64,000 nucleotides of DNA, taken from contig CAJUMZ010000001.1 of the NCBI GenBank assembly GCA_910587665.1, forward strand, positions 1-64,000. The letters run 5' to 3'. The translations under genes and the position numbers were made by a program. Under the pieces are notes generated by a model that saw only the letters and a list, made by a program, of their open reading frames with translations, was not told the origin of the DNA and searched no databases. The first letter of the stretch is position 1; every line of letters starts with the position of its first letter. Below are positions 23,851 to 32,537 of this stretch, in pieces. The DNA comes from an uncultured Muribaculum sp. (lineage in GTDB: Bacteria > Bacteroidota > Bacteroidia > Bacteroidales > Muribaculaceae).

Positions 23851-24516
23851 ATGAAAAAGTTAATTTTATTGCTATTGCTTGTATCAGGAATCGTAATCAG
23901 AACCGTAGCCGCCGACGGCTATACCACCGACAAGGTTGAAAAGCATGATGTAGCGGTACTGATAATCGACATGCAGAATGACTTTGTCAAGCCGGGCGCA
24001 ATCCTGTGTGTAGCAGGCGCAGAGCCCACCATCCCGGCAATAAAGGACCTTGCCGACCATGCACGTAAAAACGGATGGAAGGTAATCCACGTAATCCGCG
24101 CTCATGACAAAGACGGAATTAATGTAGACGCGCCCCGCATACCTCTTTTTACCGACGGCAAACCGGGATATTGCGTACCGGGGACTGAAGGCGGTGAAAT
24201 CGTAAAAGAGCTCACCCCCGAACCCGGCGACTATGTAATCACCAAAACGCGCAACAGCGGATTTTTTCAGACCAACCTTGACATGGTGTTGCGTCGACTT
24301 GGCGTAAAGACCGTGATACTCGCAGGCACGCAGTATCCCAACTGCGTCAGAGGCACAGCAGCCGATGCGATGAGCTATGATTACGAGACTGTGATCTGCA
24401 CCGATGCCTGCTCCGCCAAAACGCCTGAAGTAGCCGAGGCAAACATATTTGACATGAAAAATATGGGCATCAAATGTATCACGCTTGACGAAGTAAAGTC
24501 GACCTATACCAAGTAA
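23851..24516 (+). CDS. Periplasmic isochorismatase-fold cysteine hydrolase (nicotinamidase-like)
   Basis: 221 residues from the ATG at 23851, chosen because it starts a signal peptide (MKKLILLLLLVSGIVIRTVAA). The catalytic triad of the family is visible: Asp in LIIDMQNDF, Lys in ITKTRNSGFF, Cys in PNCVRGTAADAMSYD. A cis-peptide-type AGTQYPNCV loop precedes the Cys. Cytosolic nicotinamidases lack signal peptides, so export is unusual and the substrate may be another amide or ester. A porin gene follows after 6 bp, suggesting the pair handles an imported compound. The upstream terminator/RNA may regulate both. Confidence 0.8.
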   Translation: MKKLILLLLLVSGIVIRTVAADGYTTDKVEKHDVAVLIIDMQNDFVKPGAILCVAGAEPTIPAIKDLADHARKNGWKVIHVIRAHDKDGINVDAPRIPLFTDGKPGYCVPGTEGGEIVKELTPEPGDYVITKTRNSGFFQTNLDMVLRRLGVKTVILAGTQYPNCVRGTAADAMSYDYETVICTDACSAKTPEVAEANIFDMKNMGIKCITLDEVKSTYTK

Positions 24517-24522
24517 GAGAAA

Positions 24523-25647
24523 ATGAAAAAATTCATATTGGTGCTTTGCTGCCTCGCAGCGATGTCACCCGTCGCATACCCTTCCGAAACGGAGACCGCC
24601 GACAGCACCCTTGTCAAGACTGTAGGAAAATGGGACAAAATAATTAAACGCCTGCCCAAAATATCCGGCTACCTGCAGACGGGATGGAACTACAACAGTC
24701 TTGGCAAAGGCACGTCGACATTTCAGGTAAAAAGGCTGAGACTGCTCCTCGACGGCAATGTGAACGACAAGGCTTCCTTCCGCCTCCAGATAGAGGCGTT
24801 CAGCGGCACACCCGCCCACCACAACGGGCAAAAATCGCTTCAGGTGATGGATGCCTATGCCACCTATCGTTTCAACCCGGCAATACAGGTCAGGGCGGGA
24901 CAGTTCAACTCACCGCTATGTTATGAAAACTACAACCTCTCGCCTGCGACAATGGAGACGATAGACTTCTCATCGCTCTGCTCGCGAGTGGTGTTCAGAA
25001 ACGCTATCGGATACGACTACCCCGACTTCGGGCGCGACCTCGGGGTAATGGTGATGGGCGACCTGTTTCCGACGCCGGAGAGTTATTACCGCCTGTCGTA
25101 CAATGTGTCAGTCACCAACGGTCATCTCCCGTCAATCGACGACAACAACAAGTCAAAAGAGATTCAGGGAGTATTGTTTTACCGGCCGATAAAATATCTC
25201 AATATCAAAGCGGGATACAATTTCGGCGAATATACAGGCGACAAAAATCCGGAGGGGCGCAAACACCAACCCATGCACCGCGCAGTCGCCGGCATATGGT
25301 ATGACAACCCCAAGGGCTTAGACCTGCGCGGTGAATACGGACTTTGCCGGGCGAAACACAACGGCGCCGATGTCGTCAATGAAAATACATTTTATATACT
25401 TGCCGGCTGGCATCTTGGGAAATTTCTGCCGGTAATCAGGTATGAATATTACCGCGACAATGTGTATAAAAACAGCCCCGCCGCCAATTTTGACAAATAT
25501 CTTGCAGGGCTAAACTTCACAGCATGCAAGAACATCAAAATCCAAGCCAACTACACATTGACCTCCTATACCAAATATTCGAAAGAGGAGAATGGCGGCA
25601 AAAGGAGCTCAAGCCAGATACAGATTATGGGATTATTCAGTTTCTGA
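24523..25647 (+). CDS. OprO/OprP-like outer-membrane porin
   Basis: 374 residues with a signal peptide (MKKFILVLCCLAAMSPVAYPSE) and a beta-barrel pattern of alternating strands ending in a terminal Phe (QIMGLFSF), the usual outer-membrane assembly signal. GYLQTGWNYNS, FQVKRLRLLLDG, YATYRFNPAIQVRAGQFNSPLCYENY and NFGEYTG are typical of the phosphate-selective porin O/P family in Bacteroidetes. Actual solute specificity is unknown. It is translated 6 bp after the exported hydrolase and probably supplies or exports that enzyme's substrate or product. Confidence 0.83.
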   Translation: MKKFILVLCCLAAMSPVAYPSETETADSTLVKTVGKWDKIIKRLPKISGYLQTGWNYNSLGKGTSTFQVKRLRLLLDGNVNDKASFRLQIEAFSGTPAHHNGQKSLQVMDAYATYRFNPAIQVRAGQFNSPLCYENYNLSPATMETIDFSSLCSRVVFRNAIGYDYPDFGRDLGVMVMGDLFPTPESYYRLSYNVSVTNGHLPSIDDNNKSKEIQGVLFYRPIKYLNIKAGYNFGEYTGDKNPEGRKHQPMHRAVAGIWYDNPKGLDLRGEYGLCRAKHNGADVVNENTFYILAGWHLGKFLPVIRYEYYRDNVYKNSPAANFDKYLAGLNFTACKNIKIQANYTLTSYTKYSKEENGGKRSSSQIQIMGLFSF

Positions 25648-25703
25648 CATATCCGATAGATTCCACAATCAGATTGTACGCTTGACTGCTTGTTGAAAAG
25701 AGT

Positions 25704-25744
25704 GAGAGCCGCAGAGGGAAAAATCCGCTGCGGCTCTCTTATAA
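25704..25744. terminator. Bidirectional terminator
   Basis: An 11-bp perfect stem GAGAGCCGCAG/CTGCGGCTCTC (25704-25714 with 25728-25738). The minus-strand exit is CTCTTTTC; the plus-strand exit is short (TTATA). It separates the convergent porin and tsf genes. Confidence 0.85.
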
Positions 25745-25768
25745 AGATTTGTTATGACTATGCGTTGA

Positions 25769-26761
25769 TTAGTCCTGGTTGAGGTTTACACGCTTGAACT
25801 CTACAGCGACAAGACCCTTCTGAACTTTCTCAAGGTACTGGCCTACGGTAAGCTCGCCATCCTGAACGAATGCCTGCTCCATAAGGCAAGATTCCTTGAA
25901 GAACTTGTTAAGACGACCCTGTGCGATGTTTTTGATCATCTGCTCGGGAAGATTTGCGGCCTTTGCAGCAGCGGTCTCGGCAGCGATTGTGCGAGCCTTT
26001 GCAGCCTCTTCCTCGGTAAGCCATCCCTTGGCGATGTTAGACTCGATGTGAGCCTCGCTGTCAACAAGATTGGGGTTGATACCGGCTTTCTTAAGCGCAG
26101 CCTCAACAGCCTTCTTAACCTGCTCTTCCTTGGTCTTCTCTACAGCCACGTTGTACTCGCTGTCCTTAACAGCCTGGGGAACGCTTGCAGCGTCAACAGC
26201 CACAGGATTCATTGAAGCGACCTGCATAGCCACCTCACGGCCCACCTTCTCGTCAACACCCTCAATGTTGAAGCCTACTATAGCGGCAAGCTTCTTGTTG
26301 AAGTGATTGTAAGCTGCGGTAGAAGGAGCGGCTACAACCTCGTAAGAGCTGATCTCGGTCTTTTCACCGGTCTTACCGCTTTCCTCAACCACGAGAGCCT
26401 CGATAGTCTGACCGTCGATGGTGAGAGCCTTGAGCTCGTCAAGGTTCTTAGCTTCGGCTGCAACAGCAGCGTCAAGGATTTTCTGGGTAAGAGCGACGAA
26501 ACCGGCGTTCTGAGCCACGAAGTCAGTCTCGCAGTTGAGAGCGACGATAGCGGCAAACTTGCCGGTGCTCTTTGAAAGCACACAGCCTTCCGCTGCCTGA
26601 CGGTCCTCGCGCTTAGCGGCTACCGCCTGACCTTTCTTGCGGAGGATCTCAACGGCTGCCTCGATGTCACCGTCAGTCTCAGCAAGAGCTTTCTTGCAGT
26701 CCATCAAGCCTGCGCTGGTAAGAGCGCGGAGCTTGGTGATTTCTGCCATAGTTACTGCCAT
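25769..26761 (-). CDS. tsf: Translation elongation factor Ts
   Basis: 330 residues. Catalyses GDP release from EF-Tu. The N-terminal UBA-like module with the EF-Ts signature ITKLRALTSAGLMDCKKALAETDGD is clear, followed by the core with TDFVAQNAGFV and a long Bacteroidetes-type dimerisation region. The C-terminal module ends VAVEFKRVNLNQD. A second in-frame ATG (MAEITK) four codons in could be used. It follows rpsB on the same strand, the near-universal bacterial order. Confidence 0.97.
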   Translation of the reverse strand: MAVTMAEITKLRALTSAGLMDCKKALAETDGDIEAAVEILRKKGQAVAAKREDRQAAEGCVLSKSTGKFAAIVALNCETDFVAQNAGFVALTQKILDAAVAAEAKNLDELKALTIDGQTIEALVVEESGKTGEKTEISSYEVVAAPSTAAYNHFNKKLAAIVGFNIEGVDEKVGREVAMQVASMNPVAVDAASVPQAVKDSEYNVAVEKTKEEQVKKAVEAALKKAGINPNLVDSEAHIESNIAKGWLTEEEAAKARTIAAETAAAKAANLPEQMIKNIAQGRLNKFFKESCLMEQAFVQDGELTVGQYLEKVQKGLVAVEFKRVNLNQD

Positions 26762-26799
26762 ATTGTAATACAGTTTAATTCGGTTAATAAATTGAAATA

Positions 26800-27648
26800 T
26801 TAAGCTTCAGCCTCGGGAGCTGCAGGAGCTTCCTCGACCACCACCTCAGTCTCAACGACTGCGGGAGCTTCCTCGCTGCGACGGTTAACGCGGCGGCGAC
26901 CACCCTTTGCGGGAGCAGCCTCTTCCTCACCTTCGGCAGCGGGAGCGTCAGCCTTTTCAGCCTTGCGCTCTTCAAGACCCTCTGCCATAGCCCTAACCAC
27001 TGTGTCAAGGATAAGCTCGATTGACTTTGAAGCGTCATCGTTGGCGGGGATCACGAAGTCTACGTTGGTAGGATCGGAATTTGTGTCAACCATAGCGAAC
27101 ACGGGGATACCGAGACGGTTAGCCTCAGCGACAGCGATACGCTCTTTCAACACGTCGACAACGAAGAGAGCCGAGGGAAGACGGTTAAGGTCGGCGATAG
27201 AGCCGAGTGTCTTCTCAAGCTTTGCGCGCTGACGAGAGATCTGGAGTTTCTCGCGCTTTGACAAGTTGTCAAAAGTACCGTCTTTTGTCATCTTGTCGAT
27301 AGTAGCCATCTTCTTCACAGCCTTGCGGATAGTGGGGAAGTTGGTGAGCATACCACCTGGCCAGCGCTCGATAACATAGGGCATGTTGATCGAAGACGCC
27401 TTGTCGGCGATAACTTGTTTGGCCTGTTTCTTAGTGGCAACGAAGAGAACCTTCTTGCCTGACTTTGCGATGCTCTTAAGTGCAGCAGCGGCTTCTTCAA
27501 CCTTAGCGGCAGTCTTATAGAGATCTATGATGTGGATACCGTTGCGCTCCATGAAGATGTAAGGAGCCATGGCAGGATTCCATTTTCTTTTAAGGTGACC
27601 GAAATGGCAACCTGCTTCCAAAAGTTGGTCAAATGTAGGTGTTGACAT
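26800..27648 (-). CDS. rpsB: 30S ribosomal protein S2
   Basis: 282 residues. S2 landmarks include FDQLLEAGCHFGHLKRKWNPAMAPYIF at the N terminus, RWPGGMLTNFPTI, and the central DVLKERIAVAEANRLGIPVFAMVDTNSDP. The C-terminal 60 residues are an Ala/Glu/Lys/Arg low-complexity tail (EERKAEKADAPAAEGEE...GGRRRVNRRSEE), longer than in Escherichia coli but usual in Bacteroidales. It is part of the rplM-rpsI-rpsB-tsf cluster. Confidence 0.97.
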   Translation of the reverse strand: MSTPTFDQLLEAGCHFGHLKRKWNPAMAPYIFMERNGIHIIDLYKTAAKVEEAAAALKSIAKSGKKVLFVATKKQAKQVIADKASSINMPYVIERWPGGMLTNFPTIRKAVKKMATIDKMTKDGTFDNLSKREKLQISRQRAKLEKTLGSIADLNRLPSALFVVDVLKERIAVAEANRLGIPVFAMVDTNSDPTNVDFVIPANDDASKSIELILDTVVRAMAEGLEERKAEKADAPAAEGEEEAAPAKGGRRRVNRRSEEAPAVVETEVVVEEAPAAPEAEA

Positions 27649-27777
27649 TGTTTGTTAAAGTTGTTTACGTTCTTTTTGAAATTACAATCCCGAGGTAGGG
27701 AACGTGTCCATCTCCGGAATTTAGATACTAAACACAGTATATCGGTCAGGCTCTCACGGGGAGAGACCCGAAAGATA
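27649..27777 (-). promoter_or_regulatory. rpsI-rpsB intergenic region, possible rpsB leader
   Basis: These 129 bp separate rpsI from rpsB. On the minus strand an interrupted hairpin GGTC-TCTC-CCCGT-GAGA-GCCT-GACC lies at 27744-27768. S2 operons are often autoregulated through leader structures. No full promoter match was found, so cotranscription with rpsI remains likely. Confidence 0.35.
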
Positions 27778-28164
27778 TTAACGCTTTGAGAACTGGAAAC
27801 GCTTGCGAGCCTTGGGCTGACCGGGTTTCTTACGCTCAACGACACGCGGGTCGCGGGTCATGAAGCCTTCCACGCGGAGAGCGTGCTTGTCCTCGGGATT
27901 GATCTTTACAAGAGCGCGTGCGATAGCAAGGCGGAGAGCCTCAGCCTGTCCCTTGTAGCCACCGCCGTCGAGGTTGACGTTGATGTCATACTTACCTGCT
28001 GCGTCGAGAGTGGTAAGCGGCTGCTTAACGATGTACTGTAGAATGGAAGAGGGGAAATAAACTTCCAAGGGGCGCTTGTTGATAGTGATTGCGCCATTTC
28101 CTTCACTTACGATCACGCGAGCGATGGCGGCCTTACGACGGCCTATTGCATTTACCTTTTCCAT
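27778..28164 (-). CDS. rpsI: 30S ribosomal protein S9
   Basis: 128 residues. S9 signature: N-terminal VNAIGRRKAAIARVIVSEGNG, central GGGYKGQAEALRLAIARALV, and the basic C-terminal tail ending RKRFQFSKR that reaches the P-site tRNA. It starts five bases after the rplM stop, the conserved L13-S9 gene pair. Confidence 0.98.
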   Translation of the reverse strand: MEKVNAIGRRKAAIARVIVSEGNGAITINKRPLEVYFPSSILQYIVKQPLTTLDAAGKYDINVNLDGGGYKGQAEALRLAIARALVKINPEDKHALRVEGFMTRDPRVVERKKPGQPKARKRFQFSKR

Positions 28165-28169
28165 ACTTT

Positions 28170-28649
28170 TTATTTAATAGTGTTGATGTCGATTACTTTA
28201 GGATTCTGAGCTTCGTGGGGATGCTCGGGACCATTGTAAACGTGCATGTTGCCAATGATCTTGCGACCGAGACGATTTTTGGGAAGCATACCTTTTACAA
28301 CCTTGATGAACAAGGGGTTATAACCGGGCTTGATGTGCTTGTTGAAAGACTTCTGCTTCAGAAGCTCGGGAGTGGAGACGCGCTGTCCGCCGGGATAGCC
28401 GGTGTAAGAAAGATATTCGCGACCGGTCCACTTGTTGCCGGTAAGGCGCACCTTGTCGGCATTGATGATAATTACATTGTCGCCACACTCTACGAAAGGA
28501 GAGTATGTGGGCTTGTTCTTGCCTCTGAGGATCAGGGCAACTACAGAGCAAAGACGACCGAGTACCTGATCGGTGGCATCAATAACCACCCACTCACGCT
28601 GGCAGTTCTGCTCGTTGGGAGAAACTGTTTTGTAGCTTAAAGTATCCAC
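28170..28649 (-). CDS. rplM: 50S ribosomal protein L13
   Basis: 159 residues. L13 landmarks are WVVIDATDQVLGRLCSVVALILRGKNKPTYSPF, GDNVIIINADKVRLTGNKW, and the C-terminal KGMLPKNRLGRKI and HVYNGPEHPHEAQNP. The N-terminal lead (MDTLSYKTVSPNEQNCQ) is a Bacteroidales feature. It is first in the ribosomal cluster behind a consensus promoter about 110 bp upstream. Confidence 0.98.
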   Translation of the reverse strand: MDTLSYKTVSPNEQNCQREWVVIDATDQVLGRLCSVVALILRGKNKPTYSPFVECGDNVIIINADKVRLTGNKWTGREYLSYTGYPGGQRVSTPELLKQKSFNKHIKPGYNPLFIKVVKGMLPKNRLGRKIIGNMHVYNGPEHPHEAQNPKVIDINTIK

Positions 28650-28759
28650 GTTAAATGTTTAATTAATAGTTTACCAATTGACTGACGCACATGAGCTTTG
28701 TTCGGCCAAAAACTCCGCCCGACGCCTGTCATTTCATTAATTTGGACATAATCGGTGCG

Positions 28760-28790
28760 CAAAGGTACGACTTTTTTTATTGACTACCAA
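28760..28790 (-). promoter_or_regulatory. Promoter of the rplM-rpsI(-rpsB-tsf) cluster
   Basis: On the minus strand TTGG (28787-28790), 19 bp, then TACCTTTG (28760-28767). The leader to the rplM ATG would be about 105 nt, long enough for regulatory structure. Confidence 0.78.
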
Positions 28791-28839
28791 ATATTTTTAA
28801 GGTCGTTGAAGACTTTAAGGTCATTAATGACGTTAGAGA

Positions 28840-29802
28840 CTATGCGGTGGCGGTAAGGAGGGTGGCGTCGCCGGTAGCAGAGATAGATGCCGCCGACGAT
28901 GCCGGCACAAGGATTGTCTCGCCACGGCGCATGGCAGTGGAAACATCACCGGTATGGATAACGCATTCGCCGCCAAGACACATTATGGACACAAAAGAGT
29001 CAGGCTCTACAGCCACGTCACAGCGACCCTCGACGATTACACGGCGCACGTCGAAATGACCGCACTTCACAAGATCAGTATCCCCTTTTGACGACTTGTC
29101 GTAACTACCTTTATAATCGGGATAGACGGTATAGTCGATCGCATCCTTGGCAAGCTCGGTGTGAAGTTCGCGCAGATTGCCGTCGGCATCGCGGCGGTCA
29201 AAATCGTAAACGCGATAAGTGATATCGCTAGTCTCTTGAATCTCGGCAAGCAGATTGCCCGCACCGATAGCGTGGATACGACCGGCGGGGAGGAAAAATA
29301 TGTCGCCGGGGGATGAGTCATGGCATGCCACGACATCCATTATCTTCTTTTCCGCAACAAGACGCGTATAGTCCTCAGGCGTTATCTTTTCAGAAAGCCC
29401 GGCATATATTTTAGCCCCCGGCCCGGCATCGACGATATACCACATCTCGGTCTTTCCGAGGCTGTGGTGACGCTTCTCGGCAAGGGCATCGTCGGGATGC
29501 ACCTGCACGGAAAGATCCTTCTTTGCATCAATAAGCTTGATAAGCAGGGGGAAAGTGTCGCCATATCTTTCAATAACCCGCTTTCCCATGAGCGACTCAC
29601 CATATTTATCGACAAGCTGCGGAAGAGTCATGCCTTTGTCGGGACCTTCGCTCACCACCGACTCGTGACCGGGAACGCCGGATATCTCCCAGCTTTCACC
29701 TATATTTTCACAATCACACTTTATACCCTTGAACGGGGCTATCTTATCGCCACCCCAAAGCACAGGCTTAAGGTAAGGCACAAATTTAAACGGAGCAATC
29801 AT
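28840..29802 (-). CDS. manA: Mannose-6-phosphate isomerase, class I
   Basis: 320 residues from the ATG at 29802 (IAPFKFVPYLKPVLWGGDKI matches family starts; the ATG ten codons earlier is less likely). It interconverts mannose 6-phosphate and fructose 6-phosphate with zinc. The metal-ligand region LSVQVHPDD, the KTEMWYIVDAGPGAKIYAGL cupin segment and the downstream PAGRIHAIGAGNLLAEIQETSDITYRVYDFDR block are intact. As the last gene of the mannan PUL it channels mannose released by the GH130 phosphorylase into glycolysis, after mannose 1-phosphate is converted to mannose 6-phosphate by an enzyme not in the window. Confidence 0.95.
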   Translation of the reverse strand: MIAPFKFVPYLKPVLWGGDKIAPFKGIKCDCENIGESWEISGVPGHESVVSEGPDKGMTLPQLVDKYGESLMGKRVIERYGDTFPLLIKLIDAKKDLSVQVHPDDALAEKRHHSLGKTEMWYIVDAGPGAKIYAGLSEKITPEDYTRLVAEKKIMDVVACHDSSPGDIFFLPAGRIHAIGAGNLLAEIQETSDITYRVYDFDRRDADGNLRELHTELAKDAIDYTVYPDYKGSYDKSSKGDTDLVKCGHFDVRRVIVEGRCDVAVEPDSFVSIMCLGGECVIHTGDVSTAMRRGETILVPASSAASISATGDATLLTATA

Positions 29803-29853
29803 ACAAATCGTTTTTATCTTAGAATCTAACATTAGTATAAAACGGCAAACGGA

Positions 29854-31038
29854 TCATTCCGACAATACCCGGATGACCTCGGTGCACATACGGCTGTTAT
29901 GATAGGGGCATTTCCAGAAACCGGCCTTGTCATCGACACGGTTTATGTCACCGCCGGCATGACGGCTCCAATGCCATTCCCCACCCTCACGGTCAACGAT
30001 ATTGTCGCGGATGTAAGCCCACGAATTCATAGCCTTGTCAAGAGCGCCGACCACGCCGTGAAACTTATGGAGGTACACCAGTCCGATCACATCCTCAGCC
30101 TGCACCCACCAATGGCGGTCATCGTCAAGCCTGCCGTCGCCATGAAGCTCATAGACCATCGACGCGTCATCGCATCGACCTTCAAGAGCCGCCTCTGCGA
30201 TGCGGCGAGTATGTACAAGGGTCTTTTCAAGCAACGCCGGGTCGCCAAGCTCCTGGGCAGTCTCCAACAGAAGCCAAGAAGCCTCGATGTCGTGACCGTA
30301 AGACACATTATGGTCGTGACGACGCCACTCCTCGTCAAAAAACAGTCCGAGGTGACCTGTCGCCTTGTCCTCCATCACGTCAAGGAAAAGGGCCAGAAGG
30401 TGGACTATGGCGTCGCGCAGACCGGAATCACGCCACACACGGTAAAGGTTGGTGTAAGGCTCGATGATATGCAAGTGGGTATTCATGGTCTTAGCCATGT
30501 TTTCATCCTTGTCGCTGAGACGCATGTCGTCAATCTTCCCCCACTCCCTCGTACAAGCTTCAAGATAGCCCCCGTTGACGCGGTCGCGGCTATGGGTCTC
30601 AATGTCGTTGAACAGCTTTATGGCGCAGTCAAGAGCCTCCTTGTCGCCGGTGGCACGCACATACTCGCTGAGCCCGTAGATTACGAAGCCGATGGCATAA
30701 AACTGTTTCTTGGTGTCAAGCGGCGTGCCGTCGGCGTTAAGCGACCAATATACACCGCCATACTCATGGTCGACAAAATGTCTCAGGATATAGTCCTTGG
30801 CACGTGTCGCCATTTCAAGATATTCAGGCTTGCCGGCAGTACGGTAAGCCGAGGCAAAGCTCCACAGGAGCCTGCCATTGAGAATCGCCCCCTTGGGAGC
30901 ATTTTCGTCAAGGCGGTCAAAGCCGTCGCGGCGGCCGTAAAAGCCACCGCGAGGGTCAACCATTTTATCTATCCAGTAGGGAAGTATATTCCCCGTAAGA
31001 TTTTCAAGCAGTTCAGTGCAAAATTCCTTTTCTGTCAT
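29854..31038 (-). CDS. AGE-family epimerase, probable cellobiose/mannobiose 2-epimerase
   Basis: 394 residues of an (alpha/alpha)6 barrel. N-terminal ILPYWIDKMVDPRGGFYGRRD, then FASAYR, the central YGGVYWSLNADGTPLDTKKQFYAIGFVIYGLSEY, MNTHLHIIEPYTNLYR, SYGHDIEASWLL and C-terminal EWHWSRHAGGDINRVDDKAGFWKCPYHNSRMC carry the catalytic histidines of the family. In beta-mannan PULs this enzyme converts mannobiose to mannosylglucose for the GH130 phosphorylase, and that is the likely role given the neighbouring genes. It has no signal peptide, so it is cytosolic. Confidence 0.92.
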   Translation of the reverse strand: MTEKEFCTELLENLTGNILPYWIDKMVDPRGGFYGRRDGFDRLDENAPKGAILNGRLLWSFASAYRTAGKPEYLEMATRAKDYILRHFVDHEYGGVYWSLNADGTPLDTKKQFYAIGFVIYGLSEYVRATGDKEALDCAIKLFNDIETHSRDRVNGGYLEACTREWGKIDDMRLSDKDENMAKTMNTHLHIIEPYTNLYRVWRDSGLRDAIVHLLALFLDVMEDKATGHLGLFFDEEWRRHDHNVSYGHDIEASWLLLETAQELGDPALLEKTLVHTRRIAEAALEGRCDDASMVYELHGDGRLDDDRHWWVQAEDVIGLVYLHKFHGVVGALDKAMNSWAYIRDNIVDREGGEWHWSRHAGGDINRVDDKAGFWKCPYHNSRMCTEVIRVLSE

Positions 31039-31061
31039 TTCAATAAGGTCAGAGGATGAAA

Positions 31062-32501
31062 TTATACCGGCTCAACATGAGAGTCGGCGGGATCATTTAC
31101 CGGCTTCTTGCGCTGCTCTTTCAGCTCTGCCACGATCTCCTCCATACGACGCGTGTTGAGCGGATAGAGCCATACGATAATCATCGAGATCAACGCCACA
31201 CCAGCGGGAATGAAGGTCATGAGCATCCAAAGGCAGTTGATCGCGCTGTCGGGCTGCACTATGTCGAGCGACTGCACACCCTCCGGGCGTTCGATATAAC
31301 CGAATCCGTGAAGCAGCCACATCACAGCCGCACCACCTATCGCGCCACCGAATTTCTGGGCCATCGATGCCGAAGAGAAAATCAATCCGGTAGATGCCGA
31401 GCGATATTTAAGCTCCGAATAGTCGCTCACGTCGGCATACATCGACCATACGAGCGGCGACATGATACCGGTAAGGATTGAAATCACAATTTGCAGCAGT
31501 AACATCAACACAAGACCGGCATTGCTGTCGGGAGAGCAGCAGAAGAATATCACACTCATCACAATCAACGAAAGGTCGACAAGAATGAATGTGGTCTTTT
31601 TGCCAAGCTTCTTGGTGATACCGACCGCAAGAGCCACACCAACCATGTTGGCAACCTCGCCTACGCCAAGGAACAAGCCTGAATAGAAGAGCATCGACAC
31701 GGCGAAAATCACAATGTGCTGTTCACCGCCGATGATGTCGGCAAAGAAAAACGCCACAGTCGCGCCGCGAACAGTATTAAACAAGTTGAAACAGAGCGAC
31801 GCACCGTTGAGAAGCCACCAGGGCTTGTTGGTAACAAGTGCCTTGAGGTCCTTGCCGAGAGAAGCCGTGCACTCGGTGGTAAGCTGTTCGCGAGTGAGCT
31901 TGAAGCAGAGGAGGAACAGGATAAAGCAGCATGCCGCAATAACGATCATAGCAAATTGCCAGCTCGACTGGAGCGACATCCCGAATGTGTCGCGGAAAAG
32001 ATTGCATAGCGGATCCCATGCAAAAAGCGATATAAACGAACCTCCGTAGGCAAAAAACATACGGAACGACGAGAACACCGTCTTCTCCTGCGAATCATCG
32101 GTCATCACACCGAGCATCGCGCCGTAAGGCACATTGATACCGGTGTAGACGGTCATCATAAGAATATATGTGACATATGCCCAGATAAGCTTTGCCGCAT
32201 ATCCCCAGTCAGGGGTAGTGAAAAGCAGGATACCGCATATAGAGAACGGAGCAGCCACCCAAAGCAGATAAGGGCGGTATTTGCCCCAACGTGTCTTGGT
32301 ACGGTCGGCGACAGCACCCATCATGGGGTCGCTCACGGCATCCCAGATACGTGTCACCAACAGGAGCAATCCGGTGTCCACGAGCGAAAGCCCGAACACA
32401 TTGGCATAAAAAAACGGCAGATAGTAACTGAATACTTTCCAGAACATCGACGACGCCATGTCGCCGAATCCATATCCTATCTTTTCACTAAGCGAAGCCA
32501 T
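31062..32501 (-). CDS. GPH-family (MFS) glycoside:cation symporter
   Basis: 479 residues with about twelve membrane helices. The N-terminal LSEKIGYGFGDMASSMFWKVFSYYLPFFY, DAVSDPMMGAVADRTKTRWGKYRPYLLW and NVPYGAMLGVMTDD segments are typical of the MelB/GPH group. It likely imports mannobiose or mannosyl-glucose disaccharides from periplasm to cytosol, feeding the epimerase and phosphorylases on either side of it in the operon. Confidence 0.92.
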   Translation of the reverse strand: MASLSEKIGYGFGDMASSMFWKVFSYYLPFFYANVFGLSLVDTGLLLLVTRIWDAVSDPMMGAVADRTKTRWGKYRPYLLWVAAPFSICGILLFTTPDWGYAAKLIWAYVTYILMMTVYTGINVPYGAMLGVMTDDSQEKTVFSSFRMFFAYGGSFISLFAWDPLCNLFRDTFGMSLQSSWQFAMIVIAACCFILFLLCFKLTREQLTTECTASLGKDLKALVTNKPWWLLNGASLCFNLFNTVRGATVAFFFADIIGGEQHIVIFAVSMLFYSGLFLGVGEVANMVGVALAVGITKKLGKKTTFILVDLSLIVMSVIFFCCSPDSNAGLVLMLLLQIVISILTGIMSPLVWSMYADVSDYSELKYRSASTGLIFSSASMAQKFGGAIGGAAVMWLLHGFGYIERPEGVQSLDIVQPDSAINCLWMLMTFIPAGVALISMIIVWLYPLNTRRMEEIVAELKEQRKKPVNDPADSHVEPV

Positions 32502-32537
32502 AATCGATTGGTTGATGATATTAGAGGTTAAATAAGA

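Noticed and set aside
29899..31059. A 386-codon plus-strand open frame opposite the AGE epimerase gene
   Set aside because: It mirrors a well-conserved epimerase gene. The encoded sequence has low-complexity Val/Lys/Ala composition and no family features.
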